From Bradyrhizobium sp. AUGA SZCCT0176 (GTDB lineage Bacteria; Pseudomonadota; Alphaproteobacteria; Rhizobiales; Xanthobacteraceae): a stretch of DNA of 64,000 nt. Made by a program: the position numbers and the translations under genes. The stretch is from NCBI RefSeq assembly GCF_018130145.1, contig NZ_JAFCMB010000012.1:62001-126000 (forward strand). The letters are read 5' to 3'. Of this stretch, positions 19,184 through 28,586 are shown in pieces. A model generated the notes under the pieces. The model searched no databases. It was not told the DNA's origin and worked only from the letters and a program-made list of their open reading frames with translations. The number at the start of each line of letters is the position of its first letter. Positions within the stretch are counted from its first letter, which is position 1.

Positions 19184-19885
19184 CTGCTCCATCTCCCCTG
19201 GCACTTCCCGACATCTCGATCGATGGAGGCGGCTGCCGCTCCCCGGCGGAGGTCACAGATGTGACTGGTTCCCAGTCTGTTCAAGAAGGCGATGGGATCA
19301 AGCACAATCGTTATGCATGGCGGACGATCACGCCTTGCGCCGGTGCGGGTACTGGGCTGGCACGAATGGGTCAAAAGTGCTGGCCTGAAGGAAAATCGCC
19401 GGATTGCGCCATCGCGGCCACCGCGCCGAACATGACGAAAACGTGACATCACACAATTGTCGTCGGCCGCGTCGCCCAAAGTTCCATTTAGGAGAAGCGG
19501 ACGACCGGCAGCGCCTCCGCGTCGACGTTACGGCCCACGCCCATATGGTTAATAATCCGAGAACGTTGACTCCAGGTTGTGCACTCGGCTACGATCATGG
19601 TTGCTAAAGTCTTAATTTTTATCCAGCCGCATTTATTGAACATTGATTACCCCCTTTTCGTTGCGGCGTTAGTGAGTGAGGCATTTCGGAGTGACGAGCG
19701 AGATTTCTGTCGCTGGTAACAGGTCTCCCCGAATTGCGTTTGCAGTCCTCCGTTCATCGGGCGGACCGGGCTGCTGCAACATCGCGCACACCATCCATCA
19801 AAACATTCGACGTGTTCACGCATCGCGCTAGCCGCGCGATTGGCTGCGTGACGCGGACAAGAAACTTGCGTTGGGAGTACGAATA
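19184..19885. other. Long divergent intergenic region between the RND operon and the giant secreted-protein gene
   Basis: About 700 bases with no supportable gene; a 67-codon frame at 19404-19607 has no family features and poor codon character. Base composition is lower in GC from 19540 to 19660 (TTAATAATCC, TTAATTTTTATCC, ATTTATTGAACATTGATTACC), suggesting regulatory DNA. A candidate promoter is listed separately. If used, it would give the giant gene a ~280-base leader. Confidence 0.5.
19566..19595 (+). promoter_or_regulatory. Candidate promoter for the giant secreted-protein gene
   Basis: TTGACT (19566-19571) and TACGAT (19590-19595) are 18 bases apart in the lower-GC part of the intergenic region, about 290 bases before the ATG. 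This is consensus reading only; other AT-rich hexamers nearer the gene could serve instead. Confidence 0.25.
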
Positions 19886-22800
19886 ATGGCGAACGATTTG
19901 CCCCCCGGTTCGATGCCGCCGCCCGCGACCGGCGGCACACCTCCCGGCGTGAATCCGCCGCCGCCCGGCCCCGGCACGCCTCCCGGTGGCCCCGGCACGG
20001 TCATCGTTGGCCCCGGACCACCGCCGCCGACAGCCAACACGCCGCCATCGACCGCGACAGACGTCAACGCCGCGGCCAACAATGTCGTCGAAGGCGCCGC
20101 CGTCAATACGCTGGTCGGCGTGACCGCCCGCTCGACGGACGCCGAAGGTCAGACCATTACCTACACGCTGGCGTCGGACAGTTCCGGCGGCGGCTTCAAG
20201 ATCGACGCGGCCACCGGCGTGGTGACGGTCGCCAACCCCGCCAAGATCAACTTCGAGACCGCGGCGGGCCACGCCTACACCATCACGGTGAATTCGTTCG
20301 ACGGTTTCTCCACCTCGTCGCAGAGCTTCACCATCAACGTGTCAGACATCGCGCCCTCGACCCCGGTCGACAGCAATGCCGGCGCCAACACCGTGGCGGA
20401 AGGCGCCGCCGCCAACACGCTGGTCGGCATCACCGCCTCCTCTACCGACATCAACGGCCCGGGCGTCACCTACAGCCTGAGTAATAGCGCCAACGGCGCC
20501 TTCAAGATCGATGCGGCCACAGGCGTGGTGTCGGTCGCCGATCCCACCAAGATCGATTTCGAAAGCACTGCGCCCGGGCATGTCCTCAACGTCACCGTGG
20601 TGGCGAGCGACGGTACGCTGTCGAGTTCGCAGAACTTTGCCATCAACGTGTCAGACATTGCGCTGGCGACGCCGGTCGACGGCAACGGCGCCGCCAACAG
20701 CGTCGCGGAGGGCGCCGCCAACGGTTCGACCGTCGGCCTCACCGCGTTCGCTGTTGACCCGAACGGCCCGGCGACGACCTATTCGCTGATCGGCGACACG
20801 TCCGGCGGCGGCTTCACCATCGACGCCACGACCGGAATCGTCACCGTCGCCGACGGCACCAAGATCGATTTCGAGACTGCGGCCGGTCACGCCTATTTCG
20901 TCGTCGTGCAGGCGTCTAACGGCGCACTGAATATGGCGCAAACCTTCATGATCGGCGTGACGGATGTCGCGCCCGCGGCCCCGACCGACAGCGATGCAGC
21001 GGCCAACACGGTGCTGGAGGGTGTCGCGAACGGCACCGTCGTCGGCATCACCGCCGCCTCGAGCGACATCAATGGCGGAGCCGTGACCTATTCGCTGACC
21101 GGCGATACGTCCGGCGGCGGCTTCACCATCGACGCCGCGACCGGCATCGTCACCGTCGCCGATTCGAGCAGGATCGATTTTGAAACGTCCGGCGGCAGCT
21201 ACACCGTCACCGCGCAAGCCAGCGACGGCACCCTCACCAGTTCGCAGACCTTCACCATCGGCGTGACCAATATCGCACCATCGATCCCGGTCGACACCAA
21301 TGCCGGCGCCAACTCGGTGATCGAAGGCGCTGCCAATGGTTCAACCGTCGGCATCACCGCTTCCTCGACAGATATCAATGGACCCGGCGTAGTTTATAGC
21401 CTCGCCGACAGCGCCGGCGGCCGTTTCACCATCGATGCCGCCACCGGCGTCGTCACCGTCGCCAACTCCAGCGCCATCGACTTCGAGAGCGCGCCGGGCA
21501 ACAGCTATACGATCGTGGCGCGGGCCACCGACAGCGGCGGATTATTCAGCCAGCAGTCCTACACCATCGCCGTCACCGACGCGGCGCCTTCGACGCCCGT
21601 CGACGGCGATGCCGCAGCCAACACCGTCGCCGAGGGCGCCGCCAACGGCTCGACCGTCGGCGTCACCGCGTCTTCGACCGACGTCAACGGCCCGGGCGTG
21701 ACTTACTCGCTGATCGGCGACACCTCGGGCGGCGGCTTCACCATCGACGCCACGACCGGAGTCGTCACCGTCGCCGACGCCACCAAGATCGATTTCGAAA
21801 CCTCGGGCGCCAGCTATACCGTCGTTGCGCAGGCGAGCGACGGCACGCTGGCCTCTTCGCAAGCCTTCGTCATCGCCGTATCGGACATCGCGCCCTCGAC
21901 GCCTGTCGACAGCAACGGCGCGGCCAACCAGGTCGTCGTCGGTTCTGCAGCCGGCGCCACGGTCGGCGTCACCGCGTCTTCCACCGACGTCAACGGCCCG
22001 GGCGTGACTTACACGCTGATCGGCGATACGTCGGGCGGCGGCTTCACGGTCAATGCCGCGACCGGCGTCGTCACCGTCGCCGATCCAAGCAAGATCCTCC
22101 TCGCCGATCCCAGCTATGACATTACCGTCGATTCCAGCGACGGCACGCTGCACAGCCAGCAGACATTCACGGTCAATGTCGTCACCAACCTGGCGCCGGC
22201 CATCGACTCCGACGGCGGCGGCGCCGTCTTCGCCAAATCGGTCGCGGAGAACACCACGGCTGTAACCACCGTCCACGCCACCGACCCGGATGCCGGCCCC
22301 TCGCCGGTCACCTATTCGATCGTCCCCGGTGACGACGGCGGCAAGTTCGCGATCGATGCGAACACCGGCGTTGTCACTTTCATCACCGCGCCCGATTTCG
22401 AGAATCCGACCGATACCGCGACCAGCGGTAACAACACTTATGTTGTCACCGTCCGCGCCTTTGACGGCCTCTCGTCCGACGACCAGACCATCACCGTCAC
22501 CGTCACCGACGTCAACGACGCACCGGTCATCACCTCGAGCGCTTCGATCAACGTCAACGAGAACCAGACCGCAGTCGCCACGGTCACCTCGTCAGATCAG
22601 GACAGTCCGGCGCAGACACTGACCTACTCGCTCGCCGGTGGCGTCGACGCGGGCAAGTTCTCGATCGACCCCGGCACCGGTGTACTCACCTTCCAATCCG
22701 CACCGAACTTCGAGGTCCCGACCGACATCGGCACTGACAACAACTATGACGTCATCGTTCGCATCACCGACAACGGCGCGCCGAACCTGCACACCGATCA

Positions 22801-25800
22801 GGCCGTCACCGTTCACGTCCAGGACGTCAACGAGGCGCCCAATACCAACGCCATCATCGCGACCGGCAACGAAGACCCGGCCGGGCCGGCCTATATTCCG
22901 ATCACGATCACCGGCACCGACGTGGACTCCGGCGACTCCGTTGCGTCGTTCCACATCAGCGGTTTGCCGGGGGGCGCGCAGGGCACGCTCTACAGCGACG
23001 CCGGCCTGACCACGGTCGTGACCGAGGGCGCCGACGTGGCGGCCTCCGGCAACGCCGCGACGCTGTATTTCGTCCCGGCCGCAAATTTCAACGGCGCGGT
23101 GACGTTCAACGCGGCTGCGACTGACAGCCATGGCCTCACCGACGCGACCGCGGCGGTCGAGACCATCAACGTAACGGCGGTCAATGACGCGCCGGTCAAT
23201 ACCGGCGTGCCGGGTCCCTTCACGGTGATGTCCGGATCCACCCATACCATCACCGGTCTGTCGGTATCTGATATCGACGCCAATGAGGCCGGCGTTGCCA
23301 CCGACATCACGACGACGCTGACATCGGCCGGCGGCGGCGCGGTGACGATCGGTGCCGTCGGCGGCGGCGCGGCCATCGGCGGCAACGGCACCGGTACGGT
23401 GACGCTGACCGGCTCGATCGCAGAGATCAACGCTTCACTCGCGGGCAGCGTGGTCTACACCGCGGCGGACGGCGCCACCGGTTCATCGCTGACGACGCTG
23501 ACGATTGCCACCAACGACCATGGCCACACCGGCATCCCCGGCGCCATCACCGACACCGACATCATCCAGGTCGGCGTCACGCCGCAGGTCTGGTTCATCA
23601 ACGGCGACCAAAGCGCCATCGACGGGGCCGCGCCGCGCGGTTCACAGACCAATCCATTCACCGACGTCACCGAATTCAACGGGTCCAGCGGACCTGGCGT
23701 CAACGACTACATCTACGTCAAGGCCGGCACCTATACCGGCCCCGGCATCAACCTGAAGGACGGGCAGACCCTGCTCGGCGACGACCAGCCGCTCTCGCTC
23801 ACCGATCCGTTCGGCGGCCCGGCCATCGTCATCGAAACCGCCAGCGGCGCGCGGCCGACCATCAATGTCACCAGTGCCGGCGACCAGGGCATCGACCTCG
23901 CCCAGAACAACACCATCCACGGCATCAACATCACGACCGCCGCGGGCACCACCGGCCTCGACGACGGCCAGGGCGGCGGCGGCAACGCGGTCGGCAGCCT
24001 GACCATCGACCAGATGCAGATTTCGGGCGCCGGCCAGGCGGTCGACATCGACCAGGGCGGCGCGCTCAACGTCACCATCGACACGTTGAGTTCATCCGGC
24101 GGCGCCTATGGCGTTCAGCTCGGCGGTGCGCTGACCGGTACCTTCACCGGCACCACTGGCACGCTGTCCGGCCACACCACTGCGGAATTCGACATCAACG
24201 GCGGCACCGGCAACATCAGTTATGGCGGTGCGATCGGCAATGGCACCGGCCTGTCAGCTTCGGTCGCCAGCCACACCGGCGGTACGATTGCCTTCTCCGG
24301 CGCCGTCACCGACAGCAACGATGCCGGTGGCGGCATCTCGCTCACCAGCAATACCGGCGGCACCATCAATTTCACCGGCGGCATGACGCTGGATACCGGC
24401 GCCTCGAACGCCTTCGTGGCGACCGGCGGCGGCACGGTCAACGTGACCGGCACCAACCACCTCGCCAGCAGCACCGGCACCGCGCTCAACATCACCAGCA
24501 CCACGATCGGCGCAAGCAACGTCACCTTCCAGGACATCTCGTCCAACGGCGCGGTCAACGGCATCGTACTCAACACCACCGGCACCAGCGGACATCTGGT
24601 CGTCACCGGCACCGGCACGACGGACGGCACCGGCGGCACCATCCAGAACACTACCGGCCACGCCATCAGCCTGACCAATACGCAGGACGTCACCCTGCGC
24701 AACATGAACATCACCGGCGCCGACGGCAACGGCATCAACGGCAACACAATCAACGGCCTGGTGTTGAGCAACCTCAACATTTCCGGCAGCGGCGACTCCA
24801 CCGCGGGCAATGGCGAAGGCAATATCTATCTGTTCGAACTGACCGGCAACGCCAGCCACGTGACCACCTTCGACGACCTCAACGTCACCAATTCCTATGT
24901 CCACAACGTCTTCATCGAGAACACCGGCGGCACGCTCGCGGATCTGGTGGTGACCGATAGCACCTTCTCCAACAACGGCGCCTCGACGTTCGCCGGCAGT
25001 CAGTTCGTGGTCAACCTCGCCTCCGGCGGCGTCGCGGGAACGCCAACCGCGACGGTTCACGCCACGCACAATACGTTCAGCGGCAATCTGTCGACGCCGT
25101 CGACCTTCACCGCGACCGGCTTCCAGGGCTCGTCCAACGACGGCACGCTCAACGTCCACATCGGCGACGGCACAGCCGGCGGCCTCAACACCTTCAATAC
25201 CAACAATTCCGGCATCACCCTCAGCAGTGCGCTCGCCGGCAACCTCAATTTCGACGTCAACAACAACACGGTCACGAATAACCGCGCGGTCGGCATTGCC
25301 ATCAACCATTTTGGCACCGGCACCGTCACCGGCTTCCTGCAAAACACCACGATCGGCACCCAGGGCGTGGCAGGTTCCGGCGCGCAGATCGGCAACGGCC
25401 TCGACCTCCACGACGAGGCCGCCAGCGGCACCATGACGCTGAGCGTCACCAACAACATCATTCAGAGCGTCGGCGGCGGCGGCCTGGGGTTCGAGGGCAT
25501 CGTCGCCCAGGTCGGCGTCGGTGCCCAGAACTCGGCGAGCACCTTCAATCTCACCCTGACCGGCAACACCATCCGCGACATCATCGATGACCGTGGCCTC
25601 TTCGTGAATAATTTCAATAACGCCGGCCTCAGCGTGATTAACGCGAATATCAGCGACAACACGTTCTCCAACGCCAACGCCAGCGGCGCCAACACCACCG
25701 CGCGCGTCGGCGGCGCGCCCGGAGGGTCCGATCACGTCAACGTCACCCAGGCCAGCGCCGCGGCGCTGGCTGCGGCCAACGGCCTGACCGCAAGCGGCGC

Positions 25801-26836
25801 ACCCGGCAACACGATGCGGGTCGACACCAACGTGTTCTTCAGCCAGCCCGCCCCGCCGTCGCCGCCGGCGACGCCGCAGATGGCGCTGAACGGCCAGGGT
25901 CCGGGCAGTTCGGACGTCCTCACGATGGACGCGCTGGCGCCGCTGCTCGCGGTTGCGATTGCGCAATGGGCCGCTGCCGGTGCGTCAGCCGCGCAGATCG
26001 AGCAAATGCAGAATGCCCAGATCCGCATCGCGGACTTGCCCAATTCCGGTTTCCTCGCCAACAGCGACGAGCATGGAATCACGATCGACAGCAACGGCGC
26101 AGGCTGGGGCTGGTTCGTCGATCCGACGCCGGCCAACAACAGCGAATTCGATACCGTGACTGCGCCGAACCAGCTGACGGCAACCAGCGGCAGCGCCGCC
26201 GGTCGTATCGATCTGCTGACGGTGATCCAGCACGAACTCGGTCACGTGATCGGCCTGGAGCATTCGGACATCGCCGGCCTCATGAATGTCGTTCTCGATA
26301 CCGGCGAACGCAGGTTGCCCGACACGATCGACGTCGCGCTGGCCCCGACCACGACCTTGACGCCGACGATCTCGCTCGGACCTGTGACACCCACCGCGTC
26401 TACGGGAGCTGCCGCAAATCCCGGCAACGACACCATCGACGCCGGTACCGGTGGCGGCTTCCTGTTCGGCGGCGGCGGCGCGGACAATTTCGTGTTCGCC
26501 AATGTCGACGTCCATGCGGCGACGGCGCCGCCGGTCACGCATGTCGTGGATTACAGCTACGCCGAGGGCGACCGGTTCGACTTCTCCGCGCTGACCTCGC
26601 AATTCCACGCGACCGGTTTCAGCGACGGGATGATCGTGCGCGCGGTCGAGGATGGCAGCGGCCAGTTCGCGACACTGCAGGTGAACGCGACGAACCCCTT
26701 TGGCCCGCCCGCCGCGCCGCACTGGGTGAGCGTCGCGCAAATCGACGGCGCGCATTCGGGCGATGCCCTGAACGTGCTGATCGACAGTCATTCGGGCGTT
26801 CATCTCACCCAAATCCACGTCGGTTTGCTGGTTTAG
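19886..26836 (+). CDS. Giant RTX-like secreted protein: cadherin-like repeats, beta-helix, matrixin-type metalloprotease domain
   Basis: 2316 residues from ATG 19886 (GGGAG upstream), preferred over a TTG at 19871. There is no N-terminal signal peptide. Order: Pro/Gly-rich head (~1-57); seven tandem ~103-residue repeats (~58-770) each with ANxVxEGAANGSTVGITASSTD and DAATGVVTVAD; cadherin-like modules (~772-1230; SVAENTT...TVTVTDVNDAPVIT); parallel beta-helix (~1235-1950; many TGNTI/NNTV turns); matrixin-type domain with HELGHVIGLEH (zinc His 2116, 2120, 2126) and Met-turn LMNVVL; then GNDTIDAGTGG...FGGGGADNFVF and a serralysin-like tail. This pattern indicates type I secretion through a C-terminal signal. 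Probable role is adhesion or matrix with a built-in protease. No T1SS genes lie nearby. Confidence 0.85.
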   Translation: MANDLPPGSMPPPATGGTPPGVNPPPPGPGTPPGGPGTVIVGPGPPPPTANTPPSTATDVNAAANNVVEGAAVNTLVGVTARSTDAEGQTITYTLASDSSGGGFKIDAATGVVTVANPAKINFETAAGHAYTITVNSFDGFSTSSQSFTINVSDIAPSTPVDSNAGANTVAEGAAANTLVGITASSTDINGPGVTYSLSNSANGAFKIDAATGVVSVADPTKIDFESTAPGHVLNVTVVASDGTLSSSQNFAINVSDIALATPVDGNGAANSVAEGAANGSTVGLTAFAVDPNGPATTYSLIGDTSGGGFTIDATTGIVTVADGTKIDFETAAGHAYFVVVQASNGALNMAQTFMIGVTDVAPAAPTDSDAAANTVLEGVANGTVVGITAASSDINGGAVTYSLTGDTSGGGFTIDAATGIVTVADSSRIDFETSGGSYTVTAQASDGTLTSSQTFTIGVTNIAPSIPVDTNAGANSVIEGAANGSTVGITASSTDINGPGVVYSLADSAGGRFTIDAATGVVTVANSSAIDFESAPGNSYTIVARATDSGGLFSQQSYTIAVTDAAPSTPVDGDAAANTVAEGAANGSTVGVTASSTDVNGPGVTYSLIGDTSGGGFTIDATTGVVTVADATKIDFETSGASYTVVAQASDGTLASSQAFVIAVSDIAPSTPVDSNGAANQVVVGSAAGATVGVTASSTDVNGPGVTYTLIGDTSGGGFTVNAATGVVTVADPSKILLADPSYDITVDSSDGTLHSQQTFTVNVVTNLAPAIDSDGGGAVFAKSVAENTTAVTTVHATDPDAGPSPVTYSIVPGDDGGKFAIDANTGVVTFITAPDFENPTDTATSGNNTYVVTVRAFDGLSSDDQTITVTVTDVNDAPVITSSASINVNENQTAVATVTSSDQDSPAQTLTYSLAGGVDAGKFSIDPGTGVLTFQSAPNFEVPTDIGTDNNYDVIVRITDNGAPNLHTDQAVTVHVQDVNEAPNTNAIIATGNEDPAGPAYIPITITGTDVDSGDSVASFHISGLPGGAQGTLYSDAGLTTVVTEGADVAASGNAATLYFVPAANFNGAVTFNAAATDSHGLTDATAAVETINVTAVNDAPVNTGVPGPFTVMSGSTHTITGLSVSDIDANEAGVATDITTTLTSAGGGAVTIGAVGGGAAIGGNGTGTVTLTGSIAEINASLAGSVVYTAADGATGSSLTTLTIATNDHGHTGIPGAITDTDIIQVGVTPQVWFINGDQSAIDGAAPRGSQTNPFTDVTEFNGSSGPGVNDYIYVKAGTYTGPGINLKDGQTLLGDDQPLSLTDPFGGPAIVIETASGARPTINVTSAGDQGIDLAQNNTIHGINITTAAGTTGLDDGQGGGGNAVGSLTIDQMQISGAGQAVDIDQGGALNVTIDTLSSSGGAYGVQLGGALTGTFTGTTGTLSGHTTAEFDINGGTGNISYGGAIGNGTGLSASVASHTGGTIAFSGAVTDSNDAGGGISLTSNTGGTINFTGGMTLDTGASNAFVATGGGTVNVTGTNHLASSTGTALNITSTTIGASNVTFQDISSNGAVNGIVLNTTGTSGHLVVTGTGTTDGTGGTIQNTTGHAISLTNTQDVTLRNMNITGADGNGINGNTINGLVLSNLNISGSGDSTAGNGEGNIYLFELTGNASHVTTFDDLNVTNSYVHNVFIENTGGTLADLVVTDSTFSNNGASTFAGSQFVVNLASGGVAGTPTATVHATHNTFSGNLSTPSTFTATGFQGSSNDGTLNVHIGDGTAGGLNTFNTNNSGITLSSALAGNLNFDVNNNTVTNNRAVGIAINHFGTGTVTGFLQNTTIGTQGVAGSGAQIGNGLDLHDEAASGTMTLSVTNNIIQSVGGGGLGFEGIVAQVGVGAQNSASTFNLTLTGNTIRDIIDDRGLFVNNFNNAGLSVINANISDNTFSNANASGANTTARVGGAPGGSDHVNVTQASAAALAAANGLTASGAPGNTMRVDTNVFFSQPAPPSPPATPQMALNGQGPGSSDVLTMDALAPLLAVAIAQWAAAGASAAQIEQMQNAQIRIADLPNSGFLANSDEHGITIDSNGAGWGWFVDPTPANNSEFDTVTAPNQLTATSGSAAGRIDLLTVIQHELGHVIGLEHSDIAGLMNVVLDTGERRLPDTIDVALAPTTTLTPTISLGPVTPTASTGAAANPGNDTIDAGTGGGFLFGGGGADNFVFANVDVHAATAPPVTHVVDYSYAEGDRFDFSALTSQFHATGFSDGMIVRAVEDGSGQFATLQVNATNPFGPPAAPHWVSVAQIDGAHSGDALNVLIDSHSGVHLTQIHVGLLV
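20057..22190 (+). repeat. Seven tandem 306-309 bp coding repeats inside the giant gene
   Basis: Unit starts, marked by the (V/T)D(S/G/D/T/V)N-type codons before ANxVxEG, fall at 20057, 20366, 20675, 20984, 21290, 21599 and 21905, giving spacings of 309, 309, 309, 306, 309 and 306. Units share long nearly identical stretches, for example the codons for GDTSGGGFTIDA. Such arrays expand and contract by recombination. The final unit departs at its end (SKILLADPSYDITVDS) before the first cadherin-like module. Confidence 0.9.
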
Positions 26837-27020
26837 AGCCAGCAAACGGCGTGTGCCCGTTGACGCCGCAATGGCGTGCTCCGGATCGCGCTGATGCGGC
26901 GCCATCCATTACGGATGAATGGCCGCGCCCCTCCCGCGCGTCGCCGCAGATTCATCTCGACGGCGAAGATAAGATAGGTTAATACCTTAGGTAGATTGAC
27001 TGGAAGCAAGGGGAGAGAGC

Positions 27021-27521
27021 GTGGGTCAACCTTACCTGGGTGAAATCAAGCTTATTTCCTGGAATTTTGCGCCGAAGAACTGGGCGTTCTGCGACGGGCA
27101 GCTTCTGCCGATCAATCAGAATCAGGCGTTGTTTTCGATACTTCAGACATTCTATGGCGGCGATGGGCGGACCACCTTCGCGCTCCCCGATCTGCGCGGA
27201 CGAACCGGGCTTCATCAGGCCCCGGGCTTTACCATCGGCCAGAAAAGCGGCGAGGAGTTTCACACGCTGATTACCGGTGAAATGGCCGCCCATAATCATG
27301 GACTGCTCGCATCCGACACGCAGGGCAACGTCAACACGGTGCAGGGCAACATCCTCGCACGTGAGGTCGGCATCCCCTACGGGGGCCTCACCTCTCCAAC
27401 GACATTGCATCCCACGACCGTATCGAACGTTGGCGGTGGCCAGGCTCACGAGAACCGGCAGCCATTTCTCGTGGTCAATTTCATCATTTCCCTGACGGGC
27501 ATCTACCCGTCGCGAAACTAG
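27021..27521 (+). CDS. Phage tail collar domain protein (microcystin-dependent protein type), first of three
   Basis: 166 residues starting at GTG with GGGGAG five bases upstream. The N-terminal half is the tail-collar domain: YLGEIKLISWNFAPKNWAFCDGQLLPINQNQALFSIL, then YGGDGRTTFALPDLRGR. The end HENRQPFLVVNFIISLTGIYPSRN is the family's C-terminal strand. Collar domains form trimeric fibre parts in phages. Stand-alone chromosomal versions (MdpB type) have no settled function. Two paralogs follow at 9-bp gaps, so the three form one transcription unit. Confidence 0.88.
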   Translation: MGQPYLGEIKLISWNFAPKNWAFCDGQLLPINQNQALFSILQTFYGGDGRTTFALPDLRGRTGLHQAPGFTIGQKSGEEFHTLITGEMAAHNHGLLASDTQGNVNTVQGNILAREVGIPYGGLTSPTTLHPTTVSNVGGGQAHENRQPFLVVNFIISLTGIYPSRN

Positions 27522-27530
27522 AGATTTCCC

Positions 27531-28052
27531 ATGAGCAATCCCTATATCGGCGAAATTCGAATGTTCGGCGGCAACTTTGCGCCAGCCGGCTGGGCGTTCT
27601 GCGACGGATCGCTGATTGCGATCTCGGAGAACGACGCGCTCTTCACCCTGATCGGCACGACCTATGGCGGAGACGGCCAGTCTACTTTCGCCCTGCCCGA
27701 TTTGCGGGGCCGCCTCCCGCTCCACCAGGGACAGGGACCCGGTATCGTGCAATCCTACACCATCGGCCAAACTGGCGGCGTCGAGACGGTGACGCTCACG
27801 ACCCAACAGATTCCGATCCACAATCATGCGTTCATGGCCTCGACCGCGATCGCGACGAACCCAAGCCCGAGCGGCAATGTGCTGGCGACCTCGCCAACCA
27901 TCAGCCCCTTCGTGATCGATGTGGCGGGCCCTCAATTGGTCGCCACCGCCGTCCAAGGCAACGGCTCCAATCATCCACACGACAACATGATGCCTTTCCT
28001 GACCGTCAGCTACATCATTTCGCTGTACGGCATTTTTCCGACGCAAAGTTAG
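27531..28052 (+). CDS. Phage tail collar domain protein, second of three
   Basis: 173 residues. It keeps the collar core (YIGEIRMFGGNFAPAGWAFCDG, YGGDGQSTFALPDLRGRLPLH) and the closing FLTVSYIISLYGIFPTQS. The centre (roughly residues 85-145) is rich in small residues and Thr/Ser/Pro and differs from its neighbours. The conserved Cys of the FCDG motif is shared by all three copies (as CNG in the third). It is intact, with an ATG and a 9-bp spacer on both sides, pointing to deliberate co-expression of three distinct subunits rather than decaying duplicates. Confidence 0.88.
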   Translation: MSNPYIGEIRMFGGNFAPAGWAFCDGSLIAISENDALFTLIGTTYGGDGQSTFALPDLRGRLPLHQGQGPGIVQSYTIGQTGGVETVTLTTQQIPIHNHAFMASTAIATNPSPSGNVLATSPTISPFVIDVAGPQLVATAVQGNGSNHPHDNMMPFLTVSYIISLYGIFPTQS

Positions 28053-28061
28053 AGGCCATCC

Positions 28062-28586
28062 ATGTCAGACCCGTTCGTTGCGGAGATCAGGATATTCGGC
28101 GGCGACTTTGCGCCGACAGGATGGGCGTTGTGCAACGGCCAGCTCATGCCGATCTCGCAGAACACGGCCTTGTTTTCGATACTCGGGACCTATTACGGCG
28201 GCGACGGCAAATCGACCTTTGCGCTCCCCAACCTGATGGGCTCAGGCGCCATCAGCCAGGGACAAGGGACCGGACTGAGCGATCGCTATCTCGGCGAACC
28301 CGGCGGCGGCCAGACGGTAACCCTGTTGCAGGGGAACTTGCCGCTCCACAACCATTTTATCCAGGGCTCGACCGAGAACGCCACGCTCAAGGAACCCACC
28401 CCTACCGAATTCCTCTCGCGATCCAAGGCGGGCACCATCTATCAGTCCAACATCGCCAATCTCGTCCAGATGAATGCGCAGACACTGGCTCTCACCGGCA
28501 GCTCGCATCCTCATAACAACATGCAGCCGTATCTGACGCTGACCTACATCATCGCCTTGCAGGGCGTTTTCCCGCCGCGCGGATGA
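28062..28586 (+). CDS. Phage tail collar domain protein, third of three
   Basis: 174 residues with FVAEIRIFGGDFAPTGWALCNGQLMPISQNTALFSIL, YGGDGKSTFALPNLMG and the terminal YLTLTYIIALQGVFPPRG. It has lost the DLRGR tract of the other two (NLMGSG instead), so its fibre shaft may differ. Its stop codon overlaps the start of the acetyltransferase gene (ATGA), coupling their translation. Confidence 0.88.
   Translation: MSDPFVAEIRIFGGDFAPTGWALCNGQLMPISQNTALFSILGTYYGGDGKSTFALPNLMGSGAISQGQGTGLSDRYLGEPGGGQTVTLLQGNLPLHNHFIQGSTENATLKEPTPTEFLSRSKAGTIYQSNIANLVQMNAQTLALTGSSHPHNNMQPYLTLTYIIALQGVFPPRG

Noticed and set aside
19404..19607. 67-codon frame in the long intergenic region
   Set aside because: No ribosome site, no recognisable motif and an Arg/His-rich composition typical of chance frames.
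20057..22190. CRISPR-like array
   Set aside because: The repeats are ~309 bp, in frame and code for protein modules; there are no short direct repeats with unique spacers.
24254..25966. 570-codon minus-strand open frame inside the giant secreted-protein gene
   Set aside because: Antisense to the beta-helix repeats; its Arg/Ala/Val-rich composition mirrors GGC/ACC codons of the real gene and shows no domain.
27021..28586. Prophage or tailocin remnant
   Set aside because: Only collar-domain genes are present, with no tape measure, sheath, baseplate, lysis or integrase genes, and base composition is like the surroundings.
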